Assembly: GCF_015277855.1 (NCBI RefSeq)
Contig: NZ_CP063812.1
Coordinates: 310,001 to 374,000, forward strand
Length of the DNA: 64,000 nt
Direction: 5' to 3'
Source: Microbacterium cremeum
GTDB taxonomy: Bacteria; Actinomycetota; Actinomycetes; Actinomycetales; Microbacteriaceae
The first letter of the stretch is position 1. Every line of letters begins with the position of its first letter. This document shows, one piece after another, positions 16,318 through 25,580 of the stretch. The notes under the pieces were generated by a model. It saw only the letters and a list, made by a program, of their open reading frames with translations. It had not been told where the DNA came from and made no database searches. The position numbers were made by a program, and so were the translations under genes.

Positions 16318-16978
16318 CGCCGGCCTCCCCCTGGTCGGCTCCGGCGCCGACGTCCTCTATCTCGAGGGTCATCGTCGCCACGGTCACGGGATCGGTCCAC
16401 GTCTGCCCCGTCATCACGAACGAGCCCGTGTACAGCGACAGCTCGCGAAGCATCACCGTCAGCTCCTCGCCGGCCTCGTACTCGTCGGCATCCACCGCCC
16501 ACGCGTACACGAGCTCGGCCGGAACGCCCGGCTGCAGTTCCGGTGAGCGGGTCGCATCGTCGAACCGCGCGACCGACGATTCCGCGTCGGTGTCCATTCC
16601 CCCGATGGTGAACGAAGCCCCGATGCTGTCCGAACCCTCCGCCTTTTGCGGCTCGTCCCAGCGATTCTCGACATCGACGACGAGCGCCAGCACGCGCTCG
16701 CCCTCCTCGGGGTACACGCCGACTCCCGGGAGCTCGTCGATGAGCACCGCGCGCGTGACCGTCAGGGAGCGCTGGTCGGTCACGTGCGCCTCGCCGGGCT
16801 CGAGCTTCGCCAACTCCGGCGGCGCGGCGGTCGCGAGGCCTCCGAACGCGGCGGTGGCGACGAGGAACACGCCCGTGGCGATGCCGACGAACCACTTCGT
16901 CGGCATCCGGTCTGTCGCCGCACGGATCCACCCGAAGCGGCGCTTGCGCACGGGCGCGGCGTCGGGCGAATCGGACAC
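16307..16978 (-). CDS. Membrane-anchored protein with DUF4352-like beta domain, first gene of operon
   Basis: The 223-residue protein starts at GTG 16978, 6 bases after a TAGGCT box. A basic N-terminus (VRKRRFGWIR) precedes one transmembrane helix (about 29-50). The outside domain has LTVTRAVLIDELPGVGVYPEEGERVLALVVDVENR, the strand pattern of DUF4352-like proteins, and an acidic Gly-rich tail. It heads three overlapping minus-strand genes with related architecture. Function is unknown. Confidence 0.72.
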   Translation of the reverse strand: MSDSPDAAPVRKRRFGWIRAATDRMPTKWFVGIATGVFLVATAAFGGLATAAPPELAKLEPGEAHVTDQRSLTVTRAVLIDELPGVGVYPEEGERVLALVVDVENRWDEPQKAEGSDSIGASFTIGGMDTDAESSVARFDDATRSPELQPGVPAELVYAWAVDADEYEAGEELTVMLRELSLYTGSFVMTGQTWTDPVTVATMTLEIEDVGAGADQGEAGDDG

Positions 16979-16984
16979 GCGAAC

Positions 16985-16990
16985 AGCCTA
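16985..16990 (-). promoter_or_regulatory. Leaderless -10 element of the three-gene membrane operon
   Basis: On the minus strand TAGGCT is 6 bases before the GTG at 16978. The same hexamer on the plus strand at 17062 serves putA. Confidence 0.5.
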
Positions 16991-17061
16991 GGGGTGCCGG
17001 GCTCGGCATCCGGGATCGACCGCACGCGACGTGGATCCGGAGCCGGTGCCGCACGAGACCC

Positions 17062-17067
17062 TAGGCT
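17062..17067 (+). promoter_or_regulatory. Leaderless -10 element of putA
   Basis: TAGGCT ends 6 bases before the putA ATG at 17074, giving a leaderless transcript. Confidence 0.55.
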
Positions 17068-17073
17068 GGGCTC

Positions 17074-20000
17074 ATGGTGACCGACCCGTACCCGGGCGAC
17101 ACCGACCGCCCCGCTGCCGGTGATGCCCTCGCCGCCGAGGCGGTGGCGCTCGCAGAGCGCTGGATCGCCGAGAGCGCGGACGTCGATGTCGATCCAGCCG
17201 CCCAGCGCCTCGCTGACGTGCTCGAAGACCCGAACGGCCTGCCGTTCACGATCGGCTTCGTCGACGGCGTGATGCGTCCCGAGAGCCTCGCCGCCGCGGC
17301 GGCTCAGCTGCACCGCATCGCCCCGCTCGTGCCCGAGTTCCTGCCCTGGTACCTCCGCCGCGCCGTGCAGGTCGGCGGCGCGGTCGCACCCGTGCTGCCG
17401 ACCCCGGTCGTGCCGATCGCGCGGCGCGCGCTGCGCGAGATGGTCGGCCACCTCATCGGCGACGCGCGGCCCGAGAAGCTCGGCCCGGCGCTCGCGGCGC
17501 TCCGCGAGGGCGGCGCGAGGCTCAACCTCAACCTCCTCGGCGAAGCGGTGCTGGGCGAGCGCGAGGCGCTGCGCCGGCTCGACGGCATCCACGAGCTCAT
17601 CCGCCGGCCCGACGTCGACTACGTCTCGGTCAAGGTCTCCGCCATCGCCAGCCACATCTCGATGTGGGCATTCGACGAGACCGTCGAGAAGGTCGTCGAG
17701 CGACTGCTGCCCCTGTATCTCACTGCCGCCTCCGACCCGTCGGCAGGTTCAGGACAGGCTGGCTCGCAGAGCTCGCCGACCTTCATCAACCTCGACATGG
17801 AGGAGTACCGCGACCTCGACCTCACGATCGCCGTCTTCACGAAACTCCTGGAGGATCCGCGACTGCGGCAGCTCGAGGCGGGCATCGTGCTGCAGACGTA
17901 TCTGCCGGATGCGCTGCCCGCCCTGCAGGAACTCACCGCGTGGGCCCGCGACCGTGTCGCGGCCGGCGGCGCGCGCATCAAGGTGCGGCTCGTCAAGGGC
18001 GCGAACCTCGCGATGGAGCGGGTGGACGCCGTGATGCACGGGTGGTCCACCGCCACGTACGACGCGAAGGTCGACACCGACGCCAACTACCTCCGCTGCC
18101 TGCGATTCGCGCTCCGGCCCGAGGTGACGCAGTCCCTGCGAGTCGGGGTCGCCGGGCACAACCTCTTCGACATCGCGTACGCGTGGCTCCTCGCAGGCGG
18201 CGCGTCGACCGGCTCGGCGACCGGGGGCGTCCGTGAGTCCGTCGAGTTCGAGATGCTGCTGGGCATGGCGCAGGGCCAGGTCGAGGTCGTCTCGCGCGAG
18301 GTCGGTCCGGTGCTGCTGTACGTGCCGGTGGTGCACCCCGACGAGTTCGACGTCGCGATCAGCTACCTGGTGCGACGCCTGGACGAGAACGCGTCCGACG
18401 AGAACTTCCTGTCTGCGGCATTCCGCCTCGCCGACGACCCGGCGCTCGTCGAGCGCGAGCGCGACCGGTTCCTCGCCTCGCTCGAGCGGGCCGACGACCC
18501 CGGCCTCGCGACCGGCCCTCGGCGCGTGCAGGACCGCACCGCCGCGCCGCCCGATTCACCGCGTGCCCGCGCTCGGCTGCTGCGGGCCGCGCCCGCCGAA
18601 GACGAGACCGGCGGGCTCACCCAGGCGGTGCTCGGGATCGCGCGGTCGGCGGCGAGCGAAGACACCGCGCCGCTGGCGCCGTCGGCTCCTGAGCAGATGT
18701 TCGCGGGCGAGGCGTTCGTCGAGACGGCGGTGTTCGCCCCGCGCGAGTCGGCGACCCGCGCGGCGGGTGCACCCGGGTTCCGCAACGCGCCCGACACCGA
18801 TCCCGCCCTGCCCGGCAATCGCGCGTGGGCTCGAGGCATCCTGTCGCGCATCGAGACGTCGCGTGCCGGCGACGCGACGCTCGCCGCGGCGCGCGTGACC
18901 GACGAGGCGACGCTCGACGACATCGTGCGGCGGGTGACGGATGCTGCGGCCTCCTGGGGTGCGATGCCCGCGGCCGATCGTGCCGCGGTGCTGGCCGATG
19001 CGGCACGTGCCCTCGAGGCCCGGCGTGGCGAGCTGATCGAGGTTGCGGCGTCCGAGACCGGAAAGGTGTTCGCCGAGGCCGACATCGAGGTGAGCGAGGC
19101 CGTCGACTTCGCGAACTACTACGCCGCGACCGCGCGCGAGCTCGACCGCGTGAGCGGCGCCGTGTTCGAGCCGTCGCGGCTCACCGTGGTCACGCCGCCC
19201 TGGAACTTCCCCATCGCGATCCCGTCGGGCGGTGTGCTCGCCGCGCTCGCCGCAGGCTCGGGCGTCGTCTTCAAGCCGGCGCCGCAGGCGCGCCGCTGCG
19301 CCGCCGTCATCGCCGAAGCGCTGTGGGACGCCGGCGTCCCACGCGAGGTGCTCGCGCTGGTCGACGTCGACGAAAGCGGGCTCGGGCGGCAGCTCGTCAC
19401 GCACCCGAGCGTGGACCGCGTCATCCTCACCGGGTCGTACGAGACCGCCGCGCTGTTCCGCTCGTGGCGACCCGACCTCGATCTGCACGCCGAGACCAGC
19501 GGCAAGAACGCGATCATCGTCATGCCCTCGGCCGACCTCGACCTCGCCGTCGCCGACCTCGTCAAGAGCGCGTTCAGCCATGCCGGGCAGAAGTGCTCGG
19601 CGGCGTCGCTCGCGATCCTCACCGGACCCGTCGGGCATTCGCGGCGCTTCGCCCGTCAGGTGGTGGATGCCGTCACCTCGTTGCGCGTCGGGCCGCCGTC
19701 CGATCCGCTGTCGGAGGTCGGTCCGGTGATCGAGCCGCCGCGCGGCAAGCTCCACTGGGCGCTCACGACGCTCGACCACGGCGAGCAGTGGCTCGTCGAG
19801 CCGCGGCCGGTGGATGCGGGGCCGGAGTACGCGGGCCGGCTCTGGACCCCCGGCATCCGCACCGGTGTGCAGCCGGGCTCGCGCTTCCACCGCGAGGAGT
19901 TCTTCGGGCCGGTGCTCGGCATCATGCACGCCTCGTCGCTGTCGCAGGCGATCGAGCTGCAGAACGCCGTCGACTACGGACTCACCGCCGGCCTGCACAC

Positions 20001-20883
20001 GCAGAACCCCGACGATCTCGCGCTGTGGCTCGAGCGCGTCGAGGCGGGCAACCTCTACGTCAACCGCGGCATCACCGGCGCGATCGTGCAGCGGCAGCCC
20101 TTCGGCGGCTGGAAGCGGTCATCGGTCGGCGGCGGTGCGAAGGCCGGCGGACCCAACTACCTCACGGGGCTCGGGCGCTGGCGCGCCACGACCGGGGGAG
20201 CCGCGTCGACCTCGCTGCACCTGCGGGGTCTCGACTCGCGCATCTCGGCGGTCATCGAGGCGGCGCAGCCGTCGCTGGACTACGAGTCGTTCGAGTGGCT
20301 GCGCCGCGGCGCTCTGTCGGACGCCATCTCGTGGGACCGCGAGTTCGGCCGAGTCAAGGACGTCTCGCGACTGGGCATCGAACGCAATCTGTTCCGGTAC
20401 CGGCCGGTGCCGTCCGTCGCTCTGCGGGCCACCGCCGACGCGACGTGGCCGGCGGTGCTGCGGGTGGTGGTCGCGGGCATCCGCGCCGGGTCGGCCACGT
20501 CGCTGAGCGCGCCGCTCGGCCTTCCGGCGGGTGTGCGCCGCGCCCTCGGCGACCAGGGCGTCGAGGTGTTCGTCGAGACCGACGAGCAGTGGCTCGACCG
20601 CATCGCCCGCCCCGCCGAACCCGAGGACCCGCTGCTCGCGCAGGCCGAGGCATCCCACGCCCGCCCGTCGCGCGTGCGGCTCATCGGGCCGCGCGCGAGC
20701 GTCGGCGCGCTGCGACGCTGGCTCTCGACCGCGATCGGCGGCGACCCCGACCTCGCGATCTTCGACGGCGACGTGACGACGGCCGGGCGCCTCGAGTTGC
20801 TGCCGTTCCTGCGCGAGCAGTCGGTCACGATCACCGCGCACCGCTACGGGCACCCCGACCCGTGGTCGGAGGACGTGATCTGA
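17074..20883 (+). CDS. putA: Bifunctional proline dehydrogenase / glutamate-semialdehyde dehydrogenase
   Basis: The 1269-residue protein converts proline to glutamate in two steps. The N-terminal FAD-dependent PRODH barrel (about 90-470) contains VSVKVSAI, FINLDMEEYRDLDLT, VLQTYLPDAL, RLVKGANLAMER and VGVAGHNLFD. The ALDH domain (about 560-1090) has TPPWNFPIAIPSGG, the general-base region HAETSGKN, the catalytic cysteine in GQKCSAAS and EEFFGPVLGI. About 190 further residues form a C-terminal extension. No DNA-binding N-terminal domain is present, so it is not self-regulating like enteric PutA. Around residues 221-235 (bases 17736-17775) the sequence DPSAGSGQAGSQSSP interrupts the barrel; it is encoded by a GGCAGGTTCAGGACAGGCT-like repeat and looks like an in-frame insertion. 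Confidence 0.95.
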   Translation: MVTDPYPGDTDRPAAGDALAAEAVALAERWIAESADVDVDPAAQRLADVLEDPNGLPFTIGFVDGVMRPESLAAAAAQLHRIAPLVPEFLPWYLRRAVQVGGAVAPVLPTPVVPIARRALREMVGHLIGDARPEKLGPALAALREGGARLNLNLLGEAVLGEREALRRLDGIHELIRRPDVDYVSVKVSAIASHISMWAFDETVEKVVERLLPLYLTAASDPSAGSGQAGSQSSPTFINLDMEEYRDLDLTIAVFTKLLEDPRLRQLEAGIVLQTYLPDALPALQELTAWARDRVAAGGARIKVRLVKGANLAMERVDAVMHGWSTATYDAKVDTDANYLRCLRFALRPEVTQSLRVGVAGHNLFDIAYAWLLAGGASTGSATGGVRESVEFEMLLGMAQGQVEVVSREVGPVLLYVPVVHPDEFDVAISYLVRRLDENASDENFLSAAFRLADDPALVERERDRFLASLERADDPGLATGPRRVQDRTAAPPDSPRARARLLRAAPAEDETGGLTQAVLGIARSAASEDTAPLAPSAPEQMFAGEAFVETAVFAPRESATRAAGAPGFRNAPDTDPALPGNRAWARGILSRIETSRAGDATLAAARVTDEATLDDIVRRVTDAAASWGAMPAADRAAVLADAARALEARRGELIEVAASETGKVFAEADIEVSEAVDFANYYAATARELDRVSGAVFEPSRLTVVTPPWNFPIAIPSGGVLAALAAGSGVVFKPAPQARRCAAVIAEALWDAGVPREVLALVDVDESGLGRQLVTHPSVDRVILTGSYETAALFRSWRPDLDLHAETSGKNAIIVMPSADLDLAVADLVKSAFSHAGQKCSAASLAILTGPVGHSRRFARQVVDAVTSLRVGPPSDPLSEVGPVIEPPRGKLHWALTTLDHGEQWLVEPRPVDAGPEYAGRLWTPGIRTGVQPGSRFHREEFFGPVLGIMHASSLSQAIELQNAVDYGLTAGLHTQNPDDLALWLERVEAGNLYVNRGITGAIVQRQPFGGWKRSSVGGGAKAGGPNYLTGLGRWRATTGGAASTSLHLRGLDSRISAVIEAAQPSLDYESFEWLRRGALSDAISWDREFGRVKDVSRLGIERNLFRYRPVPSVALRATADATWPAVLRVVVAGIRAGSATSLSAPLGLPAGVRRALGDQGVEVFVETDEQWLDRIARPAEPEDPLLAQAEASHARPSRVRLIGPRASVGALRRWLSTAIGGDPDLAIFDGDVTTAGRLELLPFLREQSVTITAHRYGHPDPWSEDVI

Positions 20884-20898
20884 CGCCGCGGGCCCGGG

Positions 20899-21939
20899 CT
20901 ATTCGTCGTCGGCGCTCGTGAAGCCCGTCGACTCGCGCGCGACGATCCGGAAGGCGGGCTTGAAGGTCTCGGGCGGCCGCCGCTCGCCCTTCTCGTTGAT
21001 CCGCTCGATGAGCCGGTCGACCGCGATCGCGGCGATCTCGTCGCGCCCCGGATCGACGGTGGTCATCGACGGCACCGAGTACTTGCCCTCGTCGATGTTG
21101 TCGAAGCCGATGACCGCGACGTCGTCGGGCACCGAGATGCCCTCCTCGCGGAGCGCGCGGAGCACGCCCAGGCCGAGCGTGTCGCTGAGCGCGAACACGG
21201 CATCGAAGGCGACGCCCTCGCGGACCATGAGATGGATCGCCGCCGCGCCGCCGGCGCGGTTCCAGCGCGACATCTCGGTGGGACGCACGAGGGTCGGGTC
21301 GAGCCCGATCCCCGCCTCCTCGAGGGCGCGCACGTAGCCTTTCAGCCGAAGGTTCGCAGAGCTCGGCTCCTGGCCGCCGTGCAGATCGGCGCCGACCAGC
21401 GCGATGCGCCGCCGGCCGATCGACAGCAGATGCTCGACGGCGGCCTGCGCGGACGACATGTTGTGCATCGTGACGTGGTCTGTCGGGCCGCCGAAGATCC
21501 GCTCGCCGAGGAGCACGAGCGGTCCATCGACCGCCAGTGCCGCGGCATCCTCCTGCCCGAGGCTGACCGGGCTGAACAGCAGGCCGTCGAGGAAACGGGG
21601 CCGGCTGCTCGCCACCGCCTGTAGCTCGGCATCGCGCTGTCCGCTGGTCTGCTCGACCATGACGCCCAGCCCACGCTTCTCAGCCGCCCGGATGACGGCA
21701 TCGGCGAGCTCGGCGAAGTAGTTCTCGCGAAGCGAGGGGACGGCGAGCCCGATGACGCCGGTGCGCCCCGACCGCAGTCCGCGAGCCGAGAGGTTCGGGC
21801 GGTAGTCGAGCTGTTCGATCGCTTCGATCACGCGATCCCGCGTGCCCGGACGCACGTGCGGGTAGTCGTTGATGACGTTCGAGACCGTCTTGATCGAGAC
21901 GCCCGCCACCCGGGCGACATCGTGCATCGTCGGTCCCAT
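20899..21939 (-). CDS. LacI-family transcriptional regulator
   Basis: The 346-residue protein has the LacI helix-turn-helix and hinge at the N-terminus (MHDVARVAGVSIKTVSNVINDYPHVRPGTRDRVIEA) and a periplasmic-binding-like sensor domain. It is divergent from the sugar-binding protein gene at 22240, which has the 16-bp palindrome TCTACAACGTTGTAGA in its promoter region, so it is the prime candidate to bind that site. GGGAG precedes the ATG, and TAGAGT at 21969-21974 is a possible -10. A weaker match to the operator, TACATCGTTGCAA (22038-22050), lies on its own side of the gap. Confidence 0.92.
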   Translation of the reverse strand: MGPTMHDVARVAGVSIKTVSNVINDYPHVRPGTRDRVIEAIEQLDYRPNLSARGLRSGRTGVIGLAVPSLRENYFAELADAVIRAAEKRGLGVMVEQTSGQRDAELQAVASSRPRFLDGLLFSPVSLGQEDAAALAVDGPLVLLGERIFGGPTDHVTMHNMSSAQAAVEHLLSIGRRRIALVGADLHGGQEPSSANLRLKGYVRALEEAGIGLDPTLVRPTEMSRWNRAGGAAAIHLMVREGVAFDAVFALSDTLGLGVLRALREEGISVPDDVAVIGFDNIDEGKYSVPSMTTVDPGRDEIAAIAVDRLIERINEKGERRPPETFKPAFRIVARESTGFTSADDE

Positions 21940-22239
21940 CGACGCTCCCGCTTTCCTGTGGATGTCTTACTCTACTGCGCGTCCGCCGCGCACACCGGGG
22001 ACCACCGGTCGGCCCCCGCGATCGCACCTGGCGAACATACATCGTTGCAAACCGAACTTTCGAACTCGCCCCAGGAAATTTCGGGACGTACTTGACAGTG
22101 GCCTGCGCCGGTGGGAAAGTGTCAGCAAATGTTGTTCTACAACGTTGTAGACCGAACCGTACACAACCGCTTCCCGAGTGGTCCACGTCGGAACGGTCGC
22201 GCACCGACGAAGAAGTCCCGCAACCGAAAGGAAACTCCA
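21940..22239. other. Divergent regulatory region between LacI and the ABC operon
   Basis: This 300-base gap has no gene. It holds a possible minus-strand -10 (TAGAGT, 21969-21974) and an imperfect operator (22038-22050). For the plus strand there is a -35 TTGACA at 22092-22097 with a weak -10 GAAAGT 17 bases later. The perfect operator at 22136-22151 and the AAAGGAAA ribosome site of the binding-protein gene complete it. Confidence 0.6.
22136..22151. promoter_or_regulatory. LacI-type operator, perfect 16-bp palindrome
   Basis: TCTACAACGTTGTAGA is a perfect palindrome about 15 bases downstream of the predicted transcription start. That position suits a roadblock or initiation repressor. The core ACAACGTTGT matches, with one change per site, the two operators at 29797-29835. 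Confidence 0.8.
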
Positions 22240-23604
22240 GTGAAGACGAAGAACGTCCTTGCTGCGGTCACGACGCTCGCCATGCTCGGCGCTCTCGCCG
22301 CCTGCTCTCCCGGAGGCGACGGCGGCAATGCCGATGGCGATGGCGGCAACGCCGCGACGAACTGCACCAACACGATCCCCAAGGAAGACCTGCCGGTCGT
22401 CACCATGTGGGCTTGGTATCCGAACATGGAGCTCGTCGTCGACAACTTCAACGAGCAGAACGACGAGGTCCAGGTCTGCTGGACGAACGCCGGCGCCGGC
22501 GGTGACGCGTACGACAAGTTCCAGACCGCCATCTCGGCCGGCAGCGGCGCCCCCGACGTCATGATGGTCGAGGCCGACCGGATCGCCACCTTCCAGGCCC
22601 AGGACGCCCTCGTCGAGCTCAACGACCTCGGCTACGAGGACGTGAAGGACAACTTCAGCGAGGGCGCATGGAAGGACGTCTCTGTCGGTGACGGGATCTA
22701 CGGCGCCCCGGTCGACGGCGGCCCCATGGGCATGATCTACCGCACCGACATCTTCGACGAGTACGGCATCACCCCGCCGACGACGTGGGCCGAGCTCGAA
22801 GAGACCGCGCAGGCGGTGAAGGATGCCGGAGGCCCGGTGTTCGCAAGCTTCGCCGCGAACCAGCCCGCGGAGGTCACCGCCCTGATGTACCAGAACGGCG
22901 CGCAGCCGTTCGAGTACGACCCCGCCAACGAGGGTGAGATCGGGATCGACCTCGACAGCGACGAGGTCAAGGAAGTCCTGGACTACTGGGCCGGCCTCGT
23001 CGAGAAGGGTCTTGTCGGCACGGAGGACCAGTTCACCCCCGAGTACATCGCCGGTGTGATCGGCGGCGACTACGCCACCTACCTCTCGGCTGCCTGGGCG
23101 CCCGGCTACCTGCAGGGCGCAGGCGTCGGCGAAGGCGCGGACGCCGGTGTGTGGGCGACCGCCCCGATGCCGCAGTGGGATCCGGACAACCCGATCGCGA
23201 TCAACTGGGGCGGGTCCGCCTTCTCGGTGTCGAGCCAGGCGAGCAACCCTGAGCTCGCGGCCAAGGTGGCGTTCGGCGTCTACGCGGATCCGGCGTCGCT
23301 GGACGATGGCTGGCAGAACCAGATCATCTTCCCTCTGAACGTCAATGTGCTCGAGTCGCAGGAGTTCCTCGACTACGAGGTGCCCTTCTTCAGCGGCCAG
23401 CAGGCCAACAAGGAGGTGTACGTGCCGGCGGCCAACGCCTATGAAGGCATGACGTACACGCCGCTCGGACAGTTCTACTACTCCCAGCTCACCAAGGAGA
23501 TCGCCCGGATCAACGACGGAGCCGCCACCGGCTCCGAGGCCGCGGACTCCCTGCAGGCGGCCGTCGTGGCCTACGCAGAGGAGCAGGGGTTCACCGTCAA
23601 GTGA
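22240..23604 (+). CDS. Sugar ABC transporter substrate-binding lipoprotein
   Basis: The 454-residue protein starts at GTG 22240 behind AAAGGAAA. A lipoprotein signal ends at LAAC (about residues 17-20), so it is tethered outside the membrane. The mature part is a family-1 extracellular solute-binding protein (VTMWAWYPNMELVVDNFNEQ, GSGAPDVMMVEADRIATF, YGAPVDGGPMGMIYRTDIFDEYGI). The downstream permeases and GH51 enzyme point to arabinose-containing oligosaccharides as cargo (inference). No ATPase gene is in the operon, so a shared MsmK-type ATPase elsewhere is expected. Confidence 0.93.
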   Translation: MKTKNVLAAVTTLAMLGALAACSPGGDGGNADGDGGNAATNCTNTIPKEDLPVVTMWAWYPNMELVVDNFNEQNDEVQVCWTNAGAGGDAYDKFQTAISAGSGAPDVMMVEADRIATFQAQDALVELNDLGYEDVKDNFSEGAWKDVSVGDGIYGAPVDGGPMGMIYRTDIFDEYGITPPTTWAELEETAQAVKDAGGPVFASFAANQPAEVTALMYQNGAQPFEYDPANEGEIGIDLDSDEVKEVLDYWAGLVEKGLVGTEDQFTPEYIAGVIGGDYATYLSAAWAPGYLQGAGVGEGADAGVWATAPMPQWDPDNPIAINWGGSAFSVSSQASNPELAAKVAFGVYADPASLDDGWQNQIIFPLNVNVLESQEFLDYEVPFFSGQQANKEVYVPAANAYEGMTYTPLGQFYYSQLTKEIARINDGAATGSEAADSLQAAVVAYAEEQGFTVK

Positions 23605-23614
23605 CCTGACACGC

Positions 23615-23646
23615 AGGGCCGGTCCGTGCTCGTGCGGGCCGGCCCT
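23615..23646 (+). promoter_or_regulatory. Intercistronic hairpin after the binding-protein gene
   Basis: AGGGCCGG (23615-23622) pairs with CCGGCCCT (23639-23646), with further pairing inside the loop. It starts 10 bases after the stop codon and 30 bases before the permease ATG. This is the typical place for an mRNA-stabilising or partial-termination hairpin that favours the binding protein. Confidence 0.65.
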
Positions 23647-23675
23647 CGGTCATCCCTTCCAGATCCGGAGAAATC

Positions 23676-24605
23676 ATGACCGCCTCAACAGCAAGCCCCC
23701 TGACGAAGAAGGGGCATCGTCGCTCGACCAATGCGCGGCAGAACCGCACCGGCTGGCTCTTCGTCGGGCCGTTCGCGATCGTCTTCCTCGCGTTCCTGGT
23801 GCTGCCGATCGGCTTCGCGCTCTACCTCAGCCTGTTCCAGAAGTCGCTGATCGGAGGCACGAGGTTCGTCCTCTTCGGCAACTACGCCAAGGCCTTCACC
23901 GACCCATCCTTCCTCGACGGGGTGTGGTTCGTCATCCGCTTCTCGCTCGTGCTCATCCCGCTTCAGATGGCGGTGTCGCTCGCGATCGCGCTGATGCTCG
24001 ACATCGTCGTCACGCGGTTCGCACGGTTCTCGCGCCTGATGATCTTCATGCCGTACGCGATCCCGACCGTCATCGGCGCCCTGATGTGGGGGTTCCTCTA
24101 CAGCGACAACTTCGGTCCGCTCGCGGAGCTCTTCGCAACTTTCGGCGCCACAGCCCCTGATTTCCTGAGTCGCGGGCTGATCTTCTACGGCCTTCTCAAC
24201 ATCGTCACGTGGCAATGGGCCGGCTACTACATGATCATCCTGTACGCCGCGCTGCAGGGGATCGACCCCACCCTGTACGAGGCGGCGCGCATCGACGGGG
24301 CGTCCCAGTGGCAGATCGTGCTGCGGATCAAGATCCCGCTGCTGGCTCCGGCCCTCCTGCTGATCCTGGTCTTCGCGCTCATCGGCACGCTGCAGTTCTT
24401 CAACGAGCCGAAGATCCTGCAGCAGCTCGCCGCCGGAGCCATCCCCGACGACTTCACCCCGAACATGTACGCGTACCAGCAGGCCTTCTCGCTGGCGAAC
24501 TACAACTACGGCTCGGCGATCTCATTCGCGCTGGGTGCAGTGGTGTTCCTGTGCGTCTACATCTTCCTGTTCGCCACCCGCAAGCGAGGGAGCATCTTCT
24601 CATGA
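23676..24605 (+). CDS. Sugar ABC transporter permease (MalF type)
   Basis: The 309-residue inner-membrane protein has six predicted helices. The EAA loop that contacts the ATPase reads YEAARIDGASQWQIVLRIKIPLLAPAL (about residues 200-225). A hydrophilic N-terminus (KKGHRRSTNARQNR) precedes the first helix. GGAGAAATC precedes the ATG. It ends in an ATGA overlap with the second permease. Confidence 0.95.
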   Translation: MTASTASPLTKKGHRRSTNARQNRTGWLFVGPFAIVFLAFLVLPIGFALYLSLFQKSLIGGTRFVLFGNYAKAFTDPSFLDGVWFVIRFSLVLIPLQMAVSLAIALMLDIVVTRFARFSRLMIFMPYAIPTVIGALMWGFLYSDNFGPLAELFATFGATAPDFLSRGLIFYGLLNIVTWQWAGYYMIILYAALQGIDPTLYEAARIDGASQWQIVLRIKIPLLAPALLLILVFALIGTLQFFNEPKILQQLAAGAIPDDFTPNMYAYQQAFSLANYNYGSAISFALGAVVFLCVYIFLFATRKRGSIFS

Positions 24606-25528
24606 GCGTCACCCCCACCGAGCGCATCGTCACGCGCCGGACGCCGGGCAGCCAGATCGAGCGAAAGCGGACTCCGCGCCCGCGCGGGCGCGTCTCGCTG
24701 AACATCGTGCTGGCGCTGCTGATGATCTACTTCCTGGTCCCCTTCTGGTGGGTCATCGTGAACAGCTCGAAGAGTGCGGCCGGGCTGTTCGGAGGCACGA
24801 GCGCCCTCTGGTTCGCGCCCGACATCAACTACCTCGAGAATCTGGTCGACCTGTTCACCTATGGCGGCGGCATCTACGCGCGCTGGCTCGGGAACTCCGC
24901 CCTGTACGCCATCGCGGGCGGCATCGGCGCCACGGTGCTCGCGGTGCTCGCCGGGTACGGGTTCGCGAAGTACCGCTTCGCGGGGCGGAGAGCCTCCTTC
25001 GCGATCCTCCTCGGCGCCGTCATGGTGCCGACGACGGCGCTCGTCATCCCCACGTTCGTCCTGTTCGCACAGGTCGGCTGGACGAACACGATCTGGGCGG
25101 TGATCCTGCCCACGCTGCTCAACCCGTTCGGGGTGTACCTCATGAACGTCTACGCCCGGGACTCGGTGCCCGACGAGCTCCTGGATGCCGCGCGGGTGGA
25201 CGGCGCGGGGGAGTTCCGGACGTTCCTGCAGGTCGCGCTGCCGCTGCTGCGCCCCGCGATCGTGACGGTGCTGCTCCTGTCGACCGTCGCGTCGTGGAAC
25301 AACTACTTCCTTCCGCTCGTGATGCTCTCCGACAACAGGCTCTTCCCCGTGACCGTCGGCATCGGGCTGTGGCAGTCCACCGCGTCGACGTACGGCGCCG
25401 CAGGCGGACAGAGCCTGTGGAGCATCATCATCCTGGGCTCGCTCGTCTCGGTGATCCCGCTGATCATCGCCTTCCTCGCACTGCAGAAGTACTGGCAGGG
25501 CGGGCTGTCGATCGGAAGCCTCAAGTGA
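24602..25528 (+). CDS. Sugar ABC transporter permease (MalG type)
   Basis: The 308-residue partner permease starts at ATG 24602 within the stop of the first permease. Six membrane segments are visible, with the EAA motif LLDAARVDGAGEFRTFLQVALPLLRPAI near residues 190-215. Together with the preceding permease and the lipoprotein it forms a CUT1-type importer. Confidence 0.95.
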   Translation: MSVTPTERIVTRRTPGSQIERKRTPRPRGRVSLNIVLALLMIYFLVPFWWVIVNSSKSAAGLFGGTSALWFAPDINYLENLVDLFTYGGGIYARWLGNSALYAIAGGIGATVLAVLAGYGFAKYRFAGRRASFAILLGAVMVPTTALVIPTFVLFAQVGWTNTIWAVILPTLLNPFGVYLMNVYARDSVPDELLDAARVDGAGEFRTFLQVALPLLRPAIVTVLLLSTVASWNNYFLPLVMLSDNRLFPVTVGIGLWQSTASTYGAAGGQSLWSIIILGSLVSVIPLIIAFLALQKYWQGGLSIGSLK

Positions 25529-25580
25529 GCCGGCTCCCCGCGCCACCTCGCCCCCGTTCCGCCTGCCCTGGAAGAGAAGA

